Source of the DNA: Streptomyces sp. OfavH-34-F
GTDB lineage: Bacteria; Actinomycetota; Actinomycetes; Streptomycetales; Streptomycetaceae
Length of the DNA stretch: 34,036 bases
Reading direction: 5' to 3'
NCBI RefSeq assembly: GCF_022347745.1
Contig: NZ_JAKRGC010000030.1
Location: 1 to 34,036 of the forward strand
The position numbers and the translations under genes were made by a program. Below, piece by piece: positions 21,201 through 31,423 of this stretch (position 1 is its first letter; every line of letters begins with the position of its first letter). Below the pieces are notes generated by a model, which was not told the origin of the DNA, searched no databases, and worked only from the letters and a program-made list of their open reading frames with translations.

Positions 21201-21249
21201 CGTGTAGTGCGTCACACCGCCGGCCGGGGCGCGGACCCGGTCCCCGGGC

Positions 21250-21354
21250 ACCCTGACCCGCCCGCAGGGTCCGTACGGGCCCCTGGGGCCGCCTCACGGG
21301 CCCTCCGGGGGCCGGTGAGGGATAGGGACAAGCCGGGCGGCCGCTTCGGCGGCC
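21250..21354 (+). other. Cluster of three further hairpins before the rpsL promoter
   Basis: ACCCTG/CAGGGT (21250-21255, 21265-21270); CCTCAC.GGCCC/GGGCC.GTGAGG (21292-21320, one mismatch); GGCCGC-TTCG-GCGGCC (21339-21354). No reading frame with coding bias covers this stretch. Together with the rpoC terminator they would insulate the two operons. Confidence 0.5.
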
Positions 21355-21374
21355 GGGGCTGGACGGCATTTGTT

Positions 21375-21403
21375 TTGACCCAGGTCGGTGAGGTAGGTAC
21401 GCT
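21375..21403 (+). promoter_or_regulatory. Promoter of rpsL-rpsG-fusA
   Basis: TTGACC (21375-21380) and TACGCT (21398-21403) with exactly 17 bases between are a strong principal-sigma promoter. The leader of about 188 bases begins with a direct repeat TGTGCCTGGG (21411-21420 and 21422-21431). No structure in it was identified with confidence. Confidence 0.75.
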
Positions 21404-21597
21404 CAGACCTTGTGCCTGGGGTGTGCCTGGGTTCGTGTGCGTGTCCTCAACCGCATGGCGAGCCTGTCTTCGGCCACCGTGATCCATGCTCCTCATGCCG
21501 TTCCGGTACGGGCTCGCAGGATTCGACACACCCGACCGCGTGGGTCGGTGACGTTCCAGGTTAGTTTCACCGACGGCACACAGAAACCGGAGAAGTA

Positions 21598-21969
21598 GTG
21601 CCTACGATCCAGCAGCTGGTCCGGAAGGGCCGGCAGGACAAGGTCGAGAAGAACAAGACGCCCGCACTCGAGGGTTCGCCCCAGCGCCGCGGCGTCTGCA
21701 CGCGTGTGTTCACGACCACCCCGAAGAAGCCCAACTCCGCGCTCCGGAAGGTCGCACGTGTGCGCCTGACCTCGGGCATCGAGGTCACGGCCTACATTCC
21801 GGGTGAGGGACACAACCTGCAGGAGCACTCCATCGTGCTCGTGCGTGGTGGCCGTGTGAAGGACCTGCCGGGTGTTCGCTACAAGATCATCCGCGGCTCG
21901 CTCGACACCCAGGGTGTCAAGAACCGCAAGCAGGCCCGCAGCCGCTACGGCGCCAAGAAGGAGAAGTAA
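21598..21969 (+). CDS. rpsL: 30S ribosomal protein S12
   Basis: 123 residues. S12 sits at the decoding centre and sets translational accuracy. Lys43 (in [12 protein letters not shown]) and Lys88 (in [12 protein letters not shown]) are both wild type, so the streptomycin-sensitive allele is predicted; changes at these positions are the known streptomycin-resistance sites that also raise antibiotic production in Streptomyces. GTG 21598 follows GGAG. rpsG starts two bases after the stop. Confidence 0.97.
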   Translation: MPTIQQLVRKGRQDKVEKNKTPALEGSPQRRGVCTRVFTTTPKKPNSALRKVARVRLTSGIEVTAYIPGEGHNLQEHSIVLVRGGRVKDLPGVRYKIIRGSLDTQGVKNRKQARSRYGAKKEK

Positions 21970-21971
21970 GA

Positions 21972-22442
21972 ATGCCTCGTAAGGGCCCCGCCCCGAAGCG
22001 CCCGGTCATCATCGACCCGGTCTACAACTCTCCTCTGGTCACCTCGCTGATCAACAAGATCCTGCTCGACGGCAAGCGTTCCACCGCTGAGCGGATCGTG
22101 TACGGCGCCATGGAGGGTCTTCGCGAGAAGACCGGCGCCGACCCGGTCATCACGCTGAAGCGCGCGCTGGAGAACGTCAAGCCCTCGCTCGAGGTCAAGT
22201 CCCGCCGTGTCGGTGGCGCCACCTACCAGGTGCCGATCGAGGTCAAGCCCGGTCGCGCCGCCACCCTGGCGCTCCGCTGGGTCGTGGGTTACTCCCGCGC
22301 CCGTCGTGAGAAGACGATGACCGAGCGGCTCATGAACGAGCTGCTCGACGCCTCGAACGGTCTTGGCGCTGCCGTCAAGAAGCGTGAGGACACCCACAAG
22401 ATGGCCGAGTCCAACAAGGCCTTCGCGCACTACCGCTGGTAG
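21972..22442 (+). CDS. rpsG: 30S ribosomal protein S7
   Basis: 156 residues. S7 starts assembly of the 30S head and contacts the P and E sites. [35 protein letters not shown], and [16 protein letters not shown] are diagnostic. Its ribosome site overlaps the end of rpsL (GAAGGAG), so translation is probably coupled. Confidence 0.97.
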   Translation: MPRKGPAPKRPVIIDPVYNSPLVTSLINKILLDGKRSTAERIVYGAMEGLREKTGADPVITLKRALENVKPSLEVKSRRVGGATYQVPIEVKPGRAATLALRWVVGYSRARREKTMTERLMNELLDASNGLGAAVKKREDTHKMAESNKAFAHYRW

Positions 22443-22480
22443 TCGCTACCCCCATCGAGACCGAGAGAAGACTGAGCCTT

Positions 22481-24610
<2,130 letters not shown>

Positions 24611-24651
24611 CTCTCCCGAGCTCACGCTTTAGGCTTGTCACCGGAGCCCGT

Positions 24652-24693
24652 GGGGCATTCGTCGCGCAGTTCACACTTCGCGGAGAATGCCCC
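24652..24693 (+). other. Hairpin in the fusA-tuf spacer
   Basis: GGGGCATTC (24652-24660) pairs with GAATGCCCC (24685-24693), with an inner CGCG/CGCG pair (24663-24666, 24679-24682). It may be a partial terminator or leader structure controlling tuf separately from fusA. A TAGGCT box at 24630-24635 could be a tuf -10, but I see no good -35. Confidence 0.55.
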
Positions 24694-24770
24694 CGGGGGC
24701 CGGCATCCCAGCAAAGATCACCTGGCGCCGATGAAGCAAGGCGTACAGAACCACTCCACAGGAGGACCCA

Positions 24771-25964
<1,194 letters not shown>

Positions 25965-26006
25965 GTACTTGACCGTCTGACCTGGTAGCTCCGCACAGAG
26001 CACCAA

Positions 26007-26050
26007 GAAGGGCCCCGTCCCACCGTTCACTCGGTGGGGCGGGGCCCTTC
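26007..26050 (+). terminator. Strong terminator after tuf
   Basis: An 18-19-bp stem: GAAGGGCCCCGTCCCACCG (26007-26025) with CGGTGGGGCGGGGCCCTTC (26032-26050), one wobble, loop TTCACT. It marks the end of the conserved str operon and the start of the accessory part of the window. Confidence 0.9.
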
Positions 26051-26155
26051 GGTGTTTCCGGAGAGGGTTACGCGGCTGGTGCGGGTTACGGGGTCGCGCG
26101 GCCGGTGTGGTGCCCCCGGGGCGGTGAAAGCCGCATTTCTGGCAGAGTGGCGCGC

Positions 26156-26611
26156 ATGTGTCACTACTGCGGCTGCCGTGAGATCCCGTTGATCAAGGAG
26201 TTCATCGCGGAGCACGAGTCCGTCACGGACGCGGCGGGGGCCGCTTTGCGCGCCCTGGACGCCGGCGACCACGAGCTGGTCGCGGAGCTGGTGGCGCGGA
26301 TGGAGCGGGAGCTGGTCGCCCACTGGCGGGGCGAGGAGCGGGGCCTGTTCGCAGTGATGGCCGCAGACCCGGAGTACGCGGATTACATCGACGCGCTCGT
26401 CGCCGAGCACCGGGACCTCGGGGCGTTCCTCCGCGGGATCGACCTGGACCGCGCCGAGGACGTCGCCCGGCTGCGCGAGGCGGTGGCCGAGCTGCACCAC
26501 CACATCGCCAAGGAGGAGGACGGCCTGTTCCCGGCCTCGCTGACGGCGCTGACCGGCGAGGAGTGGAACCGGTCGATGGCCGCGTGGCGCGAGGCGCATC
26601 AGGCTGATTGA
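26156..26611 (+). CDS. Hemerythrin-like HHE domain protein with CxxCxC N-terminus
   Basis: 151 residues. A four-helix hemerythrin-type fold is suggested by spaced His/Glu residues: EHES (His20), [18 protein letters not shown], and [14 protein letters not shown]. Such proteins carry a di-iron centre and sense or scavenge oxygen, NO or peroxide, or act in iron handling. The first seven residues, MCHYCGC, hold three Cys (2, 5, 7) that could bind a metal or be redox-active. No ribosome site precedes ATG 26156; a CAGAGT box ends seven bases upstream, compatible with a leaderless mRNA. In-frame sequence before this ATG lacks coding bias. It converges on a possible small gene. Confidence 0.75.
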   Translation: MCHYCGCREIPLIKEFIAEHESVTDAAGAALRALDAGDHELVAELVARMERELVAHWRGEERGLFAVMAADPEYADYIDALVAEHRDLGAFLRGIDLDRAEDVARLREAVAELHHHIAKEEDGLFPASLTALTGEEWNRSMAAWREAHQAD

Positions 26612-26664
26612 CGGCTTGGCGAGAAGCGTTCTCCCCATCGCGCGTGGCGCGGCAGTCCGGTGGG

Positions 26665-26847
26665 TTACCGGTGGTCGCTCAGGAACGTCCGCGCGCGCTC
26701 GTCCAGCGCGACGGCGCACCGCAGGTCCCTGGTGCGGAAGCGGCCGAGGTCGCAGCGCATCGCGGCGACGGCCTTGCGTGTCCGCCTCGACTGCACGCCG
26801 TCCATGTGGTCCATCGCCCGGCCCCAGCGCCGGGTCCAGATCCTCAC
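26665..26847 (-). CDS. Possible small protein gene or gene remnant, unrecognised
   Basis: From the GTG complementary to 26845-26847 to a TAA at 26665-26667 there is a 60-codon frame in which nearly every third base is G or C, as in real Streptomyces genes, while the same frame upstream of the GTG quickly gains A/T-ending codons. The product is basic and helical, with segments GRAMDHMDGVQSRRTRKAVA and LGRFRTRDLRCAVALDERAR, and ends FLSDHR. I do not recognise a family. The ribosome site is poor (GGGCGG). It is either a small gene divergent from the CofE-like gene or the tail of a decayed gene. Otherwise 26612-26898 is empty. Confidence 0.4.
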   Translation of the reverse strand: MRIWTRRWGRAMDHMDGVQSRRTRKAVAAMRCDLGRFRTRDLRCAVALDERARTFLSDHR

Positions 26848-26898
26848 CGCCGCCCACGACCGTCTTCGTACCGACCTCACTTCAGCAGCAGGAGAACC

Positions 26899-27639
26899 AT
26901 GAGCGCCCCTCCGCCCCCCACTTCCGGATTCTCCGCCTTCGCACTGGCACCCTTCCCTCGCATTCAGCCCGGAGACGACCTCGTCGGCGCGATGACCGAG
27001 GTGCTGTCCCGAACCGGCACCGCGCTGCTGGACGGCGACATCGTGGTGGTTGCCAGCAAGGTCGTCTCGATCTCGGAGAAGCGCTATGTCGCGCTGGCCG
27101 ACGTCACGCCCTCGCCCGAGGCTGTGGACCTGTCGGCCCGGACTGGCAAGCCGGCCGCCGTGGTCCAGCTCGTCCTGGACCACTCGACCGAGCACTTCCT
27201 GGCTACCGAGCGCGGACCGATCATCGCCCGCCATACTCTGGGCCATCAGCTGACCTCGGCGGGGATCGACCGGGACGGGGCCGATGGCGTGTGGTTGCTC
27301 CCCGTGGACCCCGACGCGTCGGCCCGCGCGCTGCGGAACGGCCTTGTCAGTCACACCGAGGCGGACATCGCGGTCGTCATCGCCGACTCCGACGGTCGCG
27401 CGGACCGGCGCGGGGCCACGTGCGTTTCCATCGGTGCTGCCGGGGTCGCGCCCCTACGCCTCACCGAGCACGGTGGCAAAAAGCAGGAAGAAACCCTTAC
27501 CGACATGATCGCCGCCGCAGCTGGAATCATTCTTGGCCAACGCGGCCGAGGAGCGCCCGTTGTCATCCTGAGGGGCATCGGCTACACCGCGTCCGACGAG
27601 GGCGTTGCCGCGATGCTTCACCATGCCCCGGTGAGGTGA
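26899..27639 (+). CDS. Stand-alone CofE-like ligase (coenzyme F420-0:L-glutamate ligase family)
   Basis: 246 residues. Family features: RIQPGDDLVGAMTEVL and DGDIVVVASKVVSISEKR match the CofE N-terminus; VVIADSDGRADRRGATCVSIG corresponds to the metal- and GTP-binding 'DS.GRP.R.G' segment. CofE adds glutamate to F420-0 using GTP. In Streptomyces the main F420 enzyme is normally FbiB, a CofE domain fused to a nitroreductase domain; here only the CofE-type domain is present and no other F420 gene is nearby. It may act on F420 or a different acid. ATG 26899 follows AGGAG; the in-frame open stretch before it has no coding bias. Confidence 0.75.
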   Translation: MSAPPPPTSGFSAFALAPFPRIQPGDDLVGAMTEVLSRTGTALLDGDIVVVASKVVSISEKRYVALADVTPSPEAVDLSARTGKPAAVVQLVLDHSTEHFLATERGPIIARHTLGHQLTSAGIDRDGADGVWLLPVDPDASARALRNGLVSHTEADIAVVIADSDGRADRRGATCVSIGAAGVAPLRLTEHGGKKQEETLTDMIAAAAGIILGQRGRGAPVVILRGIGYTASDEGVAAMLHHAPVR

Positions 27640-27665
27640 TCGGCAGGGCCCGGTGCTGTTGACGC

Positions 27666-28013
27666 TCAGCAGGGTGAGCCGCAGTCCCTCGCCGCCTGCG
27701 GTGGGGCCAGGACGTCGAGGCCGTAGCCGAGTGCGGCGAGTCCTGCGACGGCCGCCGCCAGGCCGAGAGCGGTGCGCCACCGGCCCCGGACTGCGGTGAA
27801 GACGGTGAGCCCGGCGACGGTGCCGCCGATGACCAGCAGCGGCAGGCCCAGCAGGAGCACGTCGGCGTTCCGCTCGCCCTCGAAGGCGCCGAAGAGCCCT
27901 CTGTGCCCGTACGGAAACCACACGGCAAGCCCGGCGAGCGCGCCGAGCAGCGCGGCGAGGAGCCCCGCGACACCAGCGAGGGCCTCACGGCGGGCTGTCT
28001 GTTCGCTCTCCAT
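27666..28013 (-). CDS. Small membrane protein, three predicted helices
   Basis: 115 residues, no recognised family. Hydrophobic stretches at about 13-32 (ALAGVAGLLAALLGALAGLA), 52-71 (LLLGLPLLVIGGTVAGLTVF) and 82-100 predict three membrane helices; a short tail ends PPQAARDCGSPC. Start ATG 28013 has no ribosome site. It has the same direction as the ABC genes and lies 105 bases after the small permease, behind an AT-rich promoter-like segment, so it may belong to the same system but be expressed separately. It converges on the CofE-like gene with 26 bases between. Confidence 0.65.
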   Translation of the reverse strand: MESEQTARREALAGVAGLLAALLGALAGLAVWFPYGHRGLFGAFEGERNADVLLLGLPLLVIGGTVAGLTVFTAVRGRWRTALGLAAAVAGLAALGYGLDVLAPPQAARDCGSPC

Positions 28014-28043
28014 GCAGAGGGGGACGCCGCACCGGGCCGGAAA

Positions 28044-28073
28044 GTTTCATCCTTGAACAATTAATGGTGCAAG
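28044..28073 (-). promoter_or_regulatory. AT-rich promoter with operator-like palindrome
   Basis: On the minus strand TTGCAC (28072-28067) and TGAAAC (28049-28044) are 17 bases apart. CTTGAAC-N8-GTGCAAG (28052-28073) is a palindrome with one mismatch lying over the -35 box. This is the most AT-rich spot in its surroundings and would serve the small membrane protein gene. Confidence 0.4.
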
Positions 28074-28090
28074 CCGTGCGCAAGCCGTGC
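28069..28090. repeat. Tandem 11-base repeat
   Basis: GCAAGCCGTGC occurs twice without a gap (28069-28079, 28080-28090), then GCA begins a third copy. It lies between the small permease stop and the membrane-protein promoter. Confidence 0.7.
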
Positions 28091-28118
28091 GCAGGGCGTA
28101 CGCCTGTCGCCTGGTTCG

Positions 28119-28727
28119 TCAGGTTGCCGGCCCTCGCAGGCTTCGGTCTCCGGCGAAGGAGAAGACTCCGGCCCCCGCGCTCCACAGCAGTGCGGCGACA
28201 ACGCCCGCACCGAGGTCCGGGTCGGGAGCGAGGAGCCACGACCACAGCCACGCGGCACTGGTTTCGGTGCCGAGCGTCAACGCGAGCCCCGCGAGTGCCA
28301 GGGGTGGCAGCCAGGCGGCCGCCGCCCCGGTCACCGCGCAGGTCAGCAGGCCGATGCCGCACAGGGCGATGACGTTCCGCGCGGCCGCCGCGTCCCCGCG
28401 CGCGTCCAGGACCTCGTCCGGCAGCACCGCGAACGCGCCCAATGCGGCTGTCGCGGTGAGCAGTGCGGCCTGGGCGAACCGCGCGCGCGGGATGCGCGCG
28501 GTGCCCAGGCGATCCCATACGGGCATCGGGCTGTGTGCCGATACGGCCACCAGGGCTCCGGCCGCTGCCGGCAGGAGCAGCAGGGCCGAAGGGATGCTCT
28601 GGGCCGTTCCCTGGCCGACCCGGACCAGACTGCCGCTCGTCAGACCGCCGGCCACGGTCAGCCCGATCAGCAACCCGGTCGCCGTGAACATCCTCCGGCT
28701 GCGGCAGAAGAGCAGAATCGTTCTCAT
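28119..28727 (-). CDS. Small ABC-type membrane protein (third gene of ABC operon)
   Basis: 202 residues, about six hydrophobic helices (for example TATGLLIGLTVAGGLT, ALLLLPAAAGALVAVSAH, AALLTATAALGAFAVL, ALCGIGLLTCAVTGAAA, LPPLALAGLAL and VVAALLWSAGAGVFSFAG). No catalytic motif. ATG 28727 overlaps the stop of the large permease by four bases (ATGA), so the two should be made together and probably form one complex. Proteins of this kind are often annotated as hypothetical or ABC permease-like in Streptomyces; a second transmembrane subunit is the most likely role. Confidence 0.7.
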   Translation of the reverse strand: MRTILLFCRSRRMFTATGLLIGLTVAGGLTSGSLVRVGQGTAQSIPSALLLLPAAAGALVAVSAHSPMPVWDRLGTARIPRARFAQAALLTATAALGAFAVLPDEVLDARGDAAAARNVIALCGIGLLTCAVTGAAAAWLPPLALAGLALTLGTETSAAWLWSWLLAPDPDLGAGVVAALLWSAGAGVFSFAGDRSLRGPAT

Positions 28728-30034
28728 GAGCGCTGGAAGTCCTTCGCGCTGAGCTCGCACCGGGAGAACGCGGTCCAGTGGCGTCCCAGCCAGCGGCTCG
28801 CCTCCTCGTCGGACGCCTGGTTGAAGAAGTGCTCGGCCCGCTTCATTCCCTCGGTCGGCTCGAAGAACCCGGGGATCGACGCCGCCGAGGTCCGGCCCCG
28901 GGAGATCCACTGCTGGGCGATGGCCGAGAGCGCTTCGCTCTGCTGGTCGGCCGCCATGCAGTGGTCCGGGTCGAGCAGGTAGGCGATGAAGTCCCCGAAG
29001 GTCTCGTCCTGCCACCCTGGCCGGAGCGAGGTGATGTACACGGACCGCGGCTCGCCGGTCTGCCCGTACGCGCGTTGCGCGAGCCGGTCGAAGCGCGCCG
29101 GCGTCTCGGCCAGCCGCTGGCGCACCGGTCCCCCGAAGTACCGCTGGAGGTCGGGGAGCGCGGCCCGGTATGCCGGGTGAACGCACACGCGGGGTACGCC
29201 TTCCGGGGTGCAGGCCGTGGCGAGGGCCGCAGTGTCGGCCCCCGTGCCGACGGGTGCCTGGAACCGCCCGTCATGTCCGCCCAGCAATACGATGCCGGCC
29301 CCCGCGACGGCTACGGCCGGAATCATCACCACTGCGAGAGCCCTGCGTCCTGCCGTCCGGAACAGAGCGACACAGGCCACAACCGCGAGCAGCCCGGCGA
29401 GCCACGCCGCTTGCGCGCCGTAGACCCCGGACGCGGGAACTCCGTACGGGTCGACGAGCTCGTCCAGGAAGGGGGACATCAAGTACGCGGTGCCGGACCA
29501 GTCGTAGCTCAGCACATAGAAGCCGTACGGGAGCACGGCGGCGACGGGAGGCGCGAAGCGACTCGGCCACAGTCGGCCGATGACGAACCCGATGGTCGTC
29601 CACAGCAGGACACCGAGGCATCCCACCGCCAGTCCGCTGACACTGATGTGACCGCTGGGGTGCAGAAAGAGAGTACGGACTCCGGCGGCCACCGCCACGA
29701 CGCCGTACAGGACAAGACCCCACAGCCACAGTGCGAAGAGCTGTGCCGAGGGAATCCACCATTCGGGGATGCCGGACATGCCCCGCAGCGGTGTCAGGGA
29801 CAGCCGTTGTTCCCGCGAGCCCGCCCACGCGGACAGGCCGGCCATCCCGCAGCTGCCGAGAATGCCGGCGAGTATCACCGCGTGCACCGTGGCGGGCCAG
29901 AATCCGACGCCCGGAATCATGTTGCCGAAGGCGTTCCAGACCTCGATGAAGATCAACAGGGGCACGGCCCACGCCTGTCCCCAGCCGAAGAACTCCAGTT
30001 TGATGCCACGGGAAAGGCCCCGAGCCGTTCTCAC
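28724..30034 (-). CDS. ABC permease with cysteine-containing extracytoplasmic C-terminal domain
   Basis: 436 residues. Residues 1-255 hold about seven hydrophobic helices (roughly 21-38, 46-69, 96-118, 132-153, 159-177, 207-226, 232-252). Residues 256-436 are a soluble domain with four Cys (275, 284, 359, 426), including ACTPEGVPRVCVHPAY. An odd helix number with the N-terminus inside places this domain outside, where disulfides could form. GTG 30034 overlaps the ATPase stop (GTGA) and its own stop overlaps the next gene, so ATPase, this protein and the small permease are one coupled unit. An outside domain on an ABC permease is reminiscent of peptide-sensing or detoxifying transporters; its ligand is unknown. 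I cannot name the domain with certainty. Confidence 0.7.
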   Translation of the reverse strand: MRTARGLSRGIKLEFFGWGQAWAVPLLIFIEVWNAFGNMIPGVGFWPATVHAVILAGILGSCGMAGLSAWAGSREQRLSLTPLRGMSGIPEWWIPSAQLFALWLWGLVLYGVVAVAAGVRTLFLHPSGHISVSGLAVGCLGVLLWTTIGFVIGRLWPSRFAPPVAAVLPYGFYVLSYDWSGTAYLMSPFLDELVDPYGVPASGVYGAQAAWLAGLLAVVACVALFRTAGRRALAVVMIPAVAVAGAGIVLLGGHDGRFQAPVGTGADTAALATACTPEGVPRVCVHPAYRAALPDLQRYFGGPVRQRLAETPARFDRLAQRAYGQTGEPRSVYITSLRPGWQDETFGDFIAYLLDPDHCMAADQQSEALSAIAQQWISRGRTSAASIPGFFEPTEGMKRAEHFFNQASDEEASRWLGRHWTAFSRCELSAKDFQRS

Positions 30035-30825
30035 GAGTCACTCTCCGAGGACTTCAGGGGATCGCCGCCCAGTGGCTGGGAGGCCGAGTCCCGGTACAGC
30101 AGTGCGTTGTAGCCGCGTTCCAGGGCGTTGTCGCCCAGGTCTTCCGCACTGCCGATGTCTTCGAGCGCCTGTGGAGTGCCCTGGAAGGCGATGTTCCCTT
30201 CCGCGAGAACGAGCACCGATCCGCACATCGCGGCGACGTCATCGGTCAGATGCGTGCTGAGGAGCACCGGTGTCGTTTCGGCCAGCCGGCGGACCAGGGC
30301 GCGGAACTCCGCCCGTTGGCGGGGGTCGAGACCGACGGTCGGCTCGTCGAGAACGAGCAGCTCGGGTCCGTGGACCAGAGCGGCCGCGATGCCGGCCCGC
30401 TGCAACATGCCACCGGACAGCTTGCGCATGCGGGTGTCCGCGCGCTCCTCCAGGTCCACGAGTTTGACCGCGTCGTCGACGGCCGTCTGTGCCCGGGCCC
30501 GGGCCATGCCCTTGGTCCAGGCCACGTACGACAGGAACTCCGTCACGGTGAAGCCGGGGTGGTAGCCGAACCGCTGGGGCAGGAAGCCGATTCGTGCACG
30601 GACTTCTTTGCGGCCCGCCGGACTGCCCAGCTCTTCCCCGAGAACGGTGACATCGCCGTCGGCCGGCGGCAGCAGGGTCACCAAGGTCTCCAGGAGGGTG
30701 GTTTTCCCCGCCCCGTTGGGCCCCAGCAGCCCGGTGACTCCGCTGTCCAGAGCGAAACTCACCCCGTGAAGTACGGTGCGGTTTCCTCGTTTCTGTACCA
30801 GGCCCCGAATGTGCGCTGTAGCCAT
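30031..30825 (-). CDS. ABC transporter ATP-binding protein
   Basis: 264 residues, one nucleotide-binding domain. Walker A G35-PNGAGKT-T42, Q-loop in FLPQRFGY, signature LSGGM (136-140), Walker B LLVLDEP (156-162) and H-loop STHL are all intact. The type (CcmA/NatA-like, single domain) is used by exporters and by antibiotic-resistance or immunity transporters. ATG 30825 was chosen: AGGGGGAAG lies ten bases upstream and the family start (IRGLVQKRGNRTVLHGVSF) follows; a GTG at 30864 would add 13 residues with no ribosome site. Translation is coupled to the permease gene. Confidence 0.92.
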   Translation of the reverse strand: MATAHIRGLVQKRGNRTVLHGVSFALDSGVTGLLGPNGAGKTTLLETLVTLLPPADGDVTVLGEELGSPAGRKEVRARIGFLPQRFGYHPGFTVTEFLSYVAWTKGMARARAQTAVDDAVKLVDLEERADTRMRKLSGGMLQRAGIAAALVHGPELLVLDEPTVGLDPRQRAEFRALVRRLAETTPVLLSTHLTDDVAAMCGSVLVLAEGNIAFQGTPQALEDIGSAEDLGDNALERGYNALLYRDSASQPLGGDPLKSSESDS

Positions 30826-30895
30826 GTTGGTGTTTCTTCCCCCTGCCTTGAGGCCGGCTGCCACGACGTGCCGCGTTGCGGATGCGACCGACAGA

Positions 30896-30935
30896 CCGGA
30901 TGCCTCCCCGCCGGTACTCGCGGGAAGGCATCCGG
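30896..30935 (-). terminator. Hairpin between the secreted-protein gene and the ABC operon
   Basis: CCGGATGCCT (30896-30905) pairs with AGGCATCCGG (30926-30935), then one C/A mismatch, then CCCGC/GCGGG around an 8-base loop: 15 pairs. It lies 51 bases after the secreted-protein stop and 70 bases before the ATPase start; no T run follows. Confidence 0.75.
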
Positions 30936-30986
30936 ACCTGCGGCGCCATTCGGCGGTGCGGTCACCGCCGAGTGTTCAGCGCTCGG

Positions 30987-31388
30987 TCAGCAAGCGGTGA
31001 TGTGACGGCCGGTGGTGTCGTGGTACTTGCCGCCGGTCCAGTAGCTGCGGGCGTAGTAGCTGCGTCGGTTGCCGTTGTCACACGTGCCCACGGTGGCGTT
31101 CCAGGACTTGCGCGAACCGGTCTGGCTGTTCTTCGCCGTCAGCGGGTCGGGCAGCAGGTTCTTGTCCCACTTGATCTCGATGTACAGCGTGCTGCTGACG
31201 GTCTTGGAGCACGAAGCCGTGCCCTTGCCCGTCAGGTAACCGGACGACGAATTCGTGAGCGAGACGCTCGGCTCGGGGCAGCCACCCGGGGTGCCTGCCC
31301 AGGCCGGCGCGGCCGCGACAAGACCACCCAGCAGGGCCGCGGTCACCGAGGCCGCGGCTATGCCGCTCTTCTTACCAAGACGCTTCAT
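30987..31388 (-). CDS. Secreted small protein with four cysteines
   Basis: 133 residues. ATG 31388 follows a strong GGAGG. Residues 1-31 are a typical Sec signal: MKRLGKK, a hydrophobic core ending LVAAAPAWA, with cleavage expected after AWA31. The mature protein of about 102 residues is rich in Ser, Thr, Gly, Tyr and Trp. It has Cys at 37, 60, 103 and 133 (last residue), enough for two disulfides. The C-terminal half (KSWNATVGTCDNGNRRSYY, then ARSYWTGGKYHDTTGRHITAC in two parts) recalls small secreted actinobacterial proteins of unknown role. It is the first gene of the minus-strand block with the ABC system. A bacteriocin, inhibitor or signalling protein are possibilities, not conclusions. 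Confidence 0.8.
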   Translation of the reverse strand: MKRLGKKSGIAAASVTAALLGGLVAAAPAWAGTPGGCPEPSVSLTNSSSGYLTGKGTASCSKTVSSTLYIEIKWDKNLLPDPLTAKNSQTGSRKSWNATVGTCDNGNRRSYYARSYWTGGKYHDTTGRHITAC

Positions 31389-31423
31389 GATGTCCCCTCC
31401 CGTGCCATCAAAGGCATAAGAAC

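Noticed and set aside
28778..30112. Plus-strand frame of 444 codons opposite the large permease gene
   Set aside because: No hydrophobic pattern or motif; the minus frame has helices and is coupled at both ends to its neighbours.
30250..31005. Plus-strand frame of 251 codons opposite the ABC ATPase gene
   Set aside because: The minus strand carries perfect Walker A, signature and Walker B motifs; the plus frame is a shadow.
30987..31388. Secreted protein as a lactococcin-972 family bacteriocin
   Set aside because: The ABC neighbourhood is suggestive, but the mature sequence has four Cys and does not resemble lactococcin 972, which has none as I recall it.
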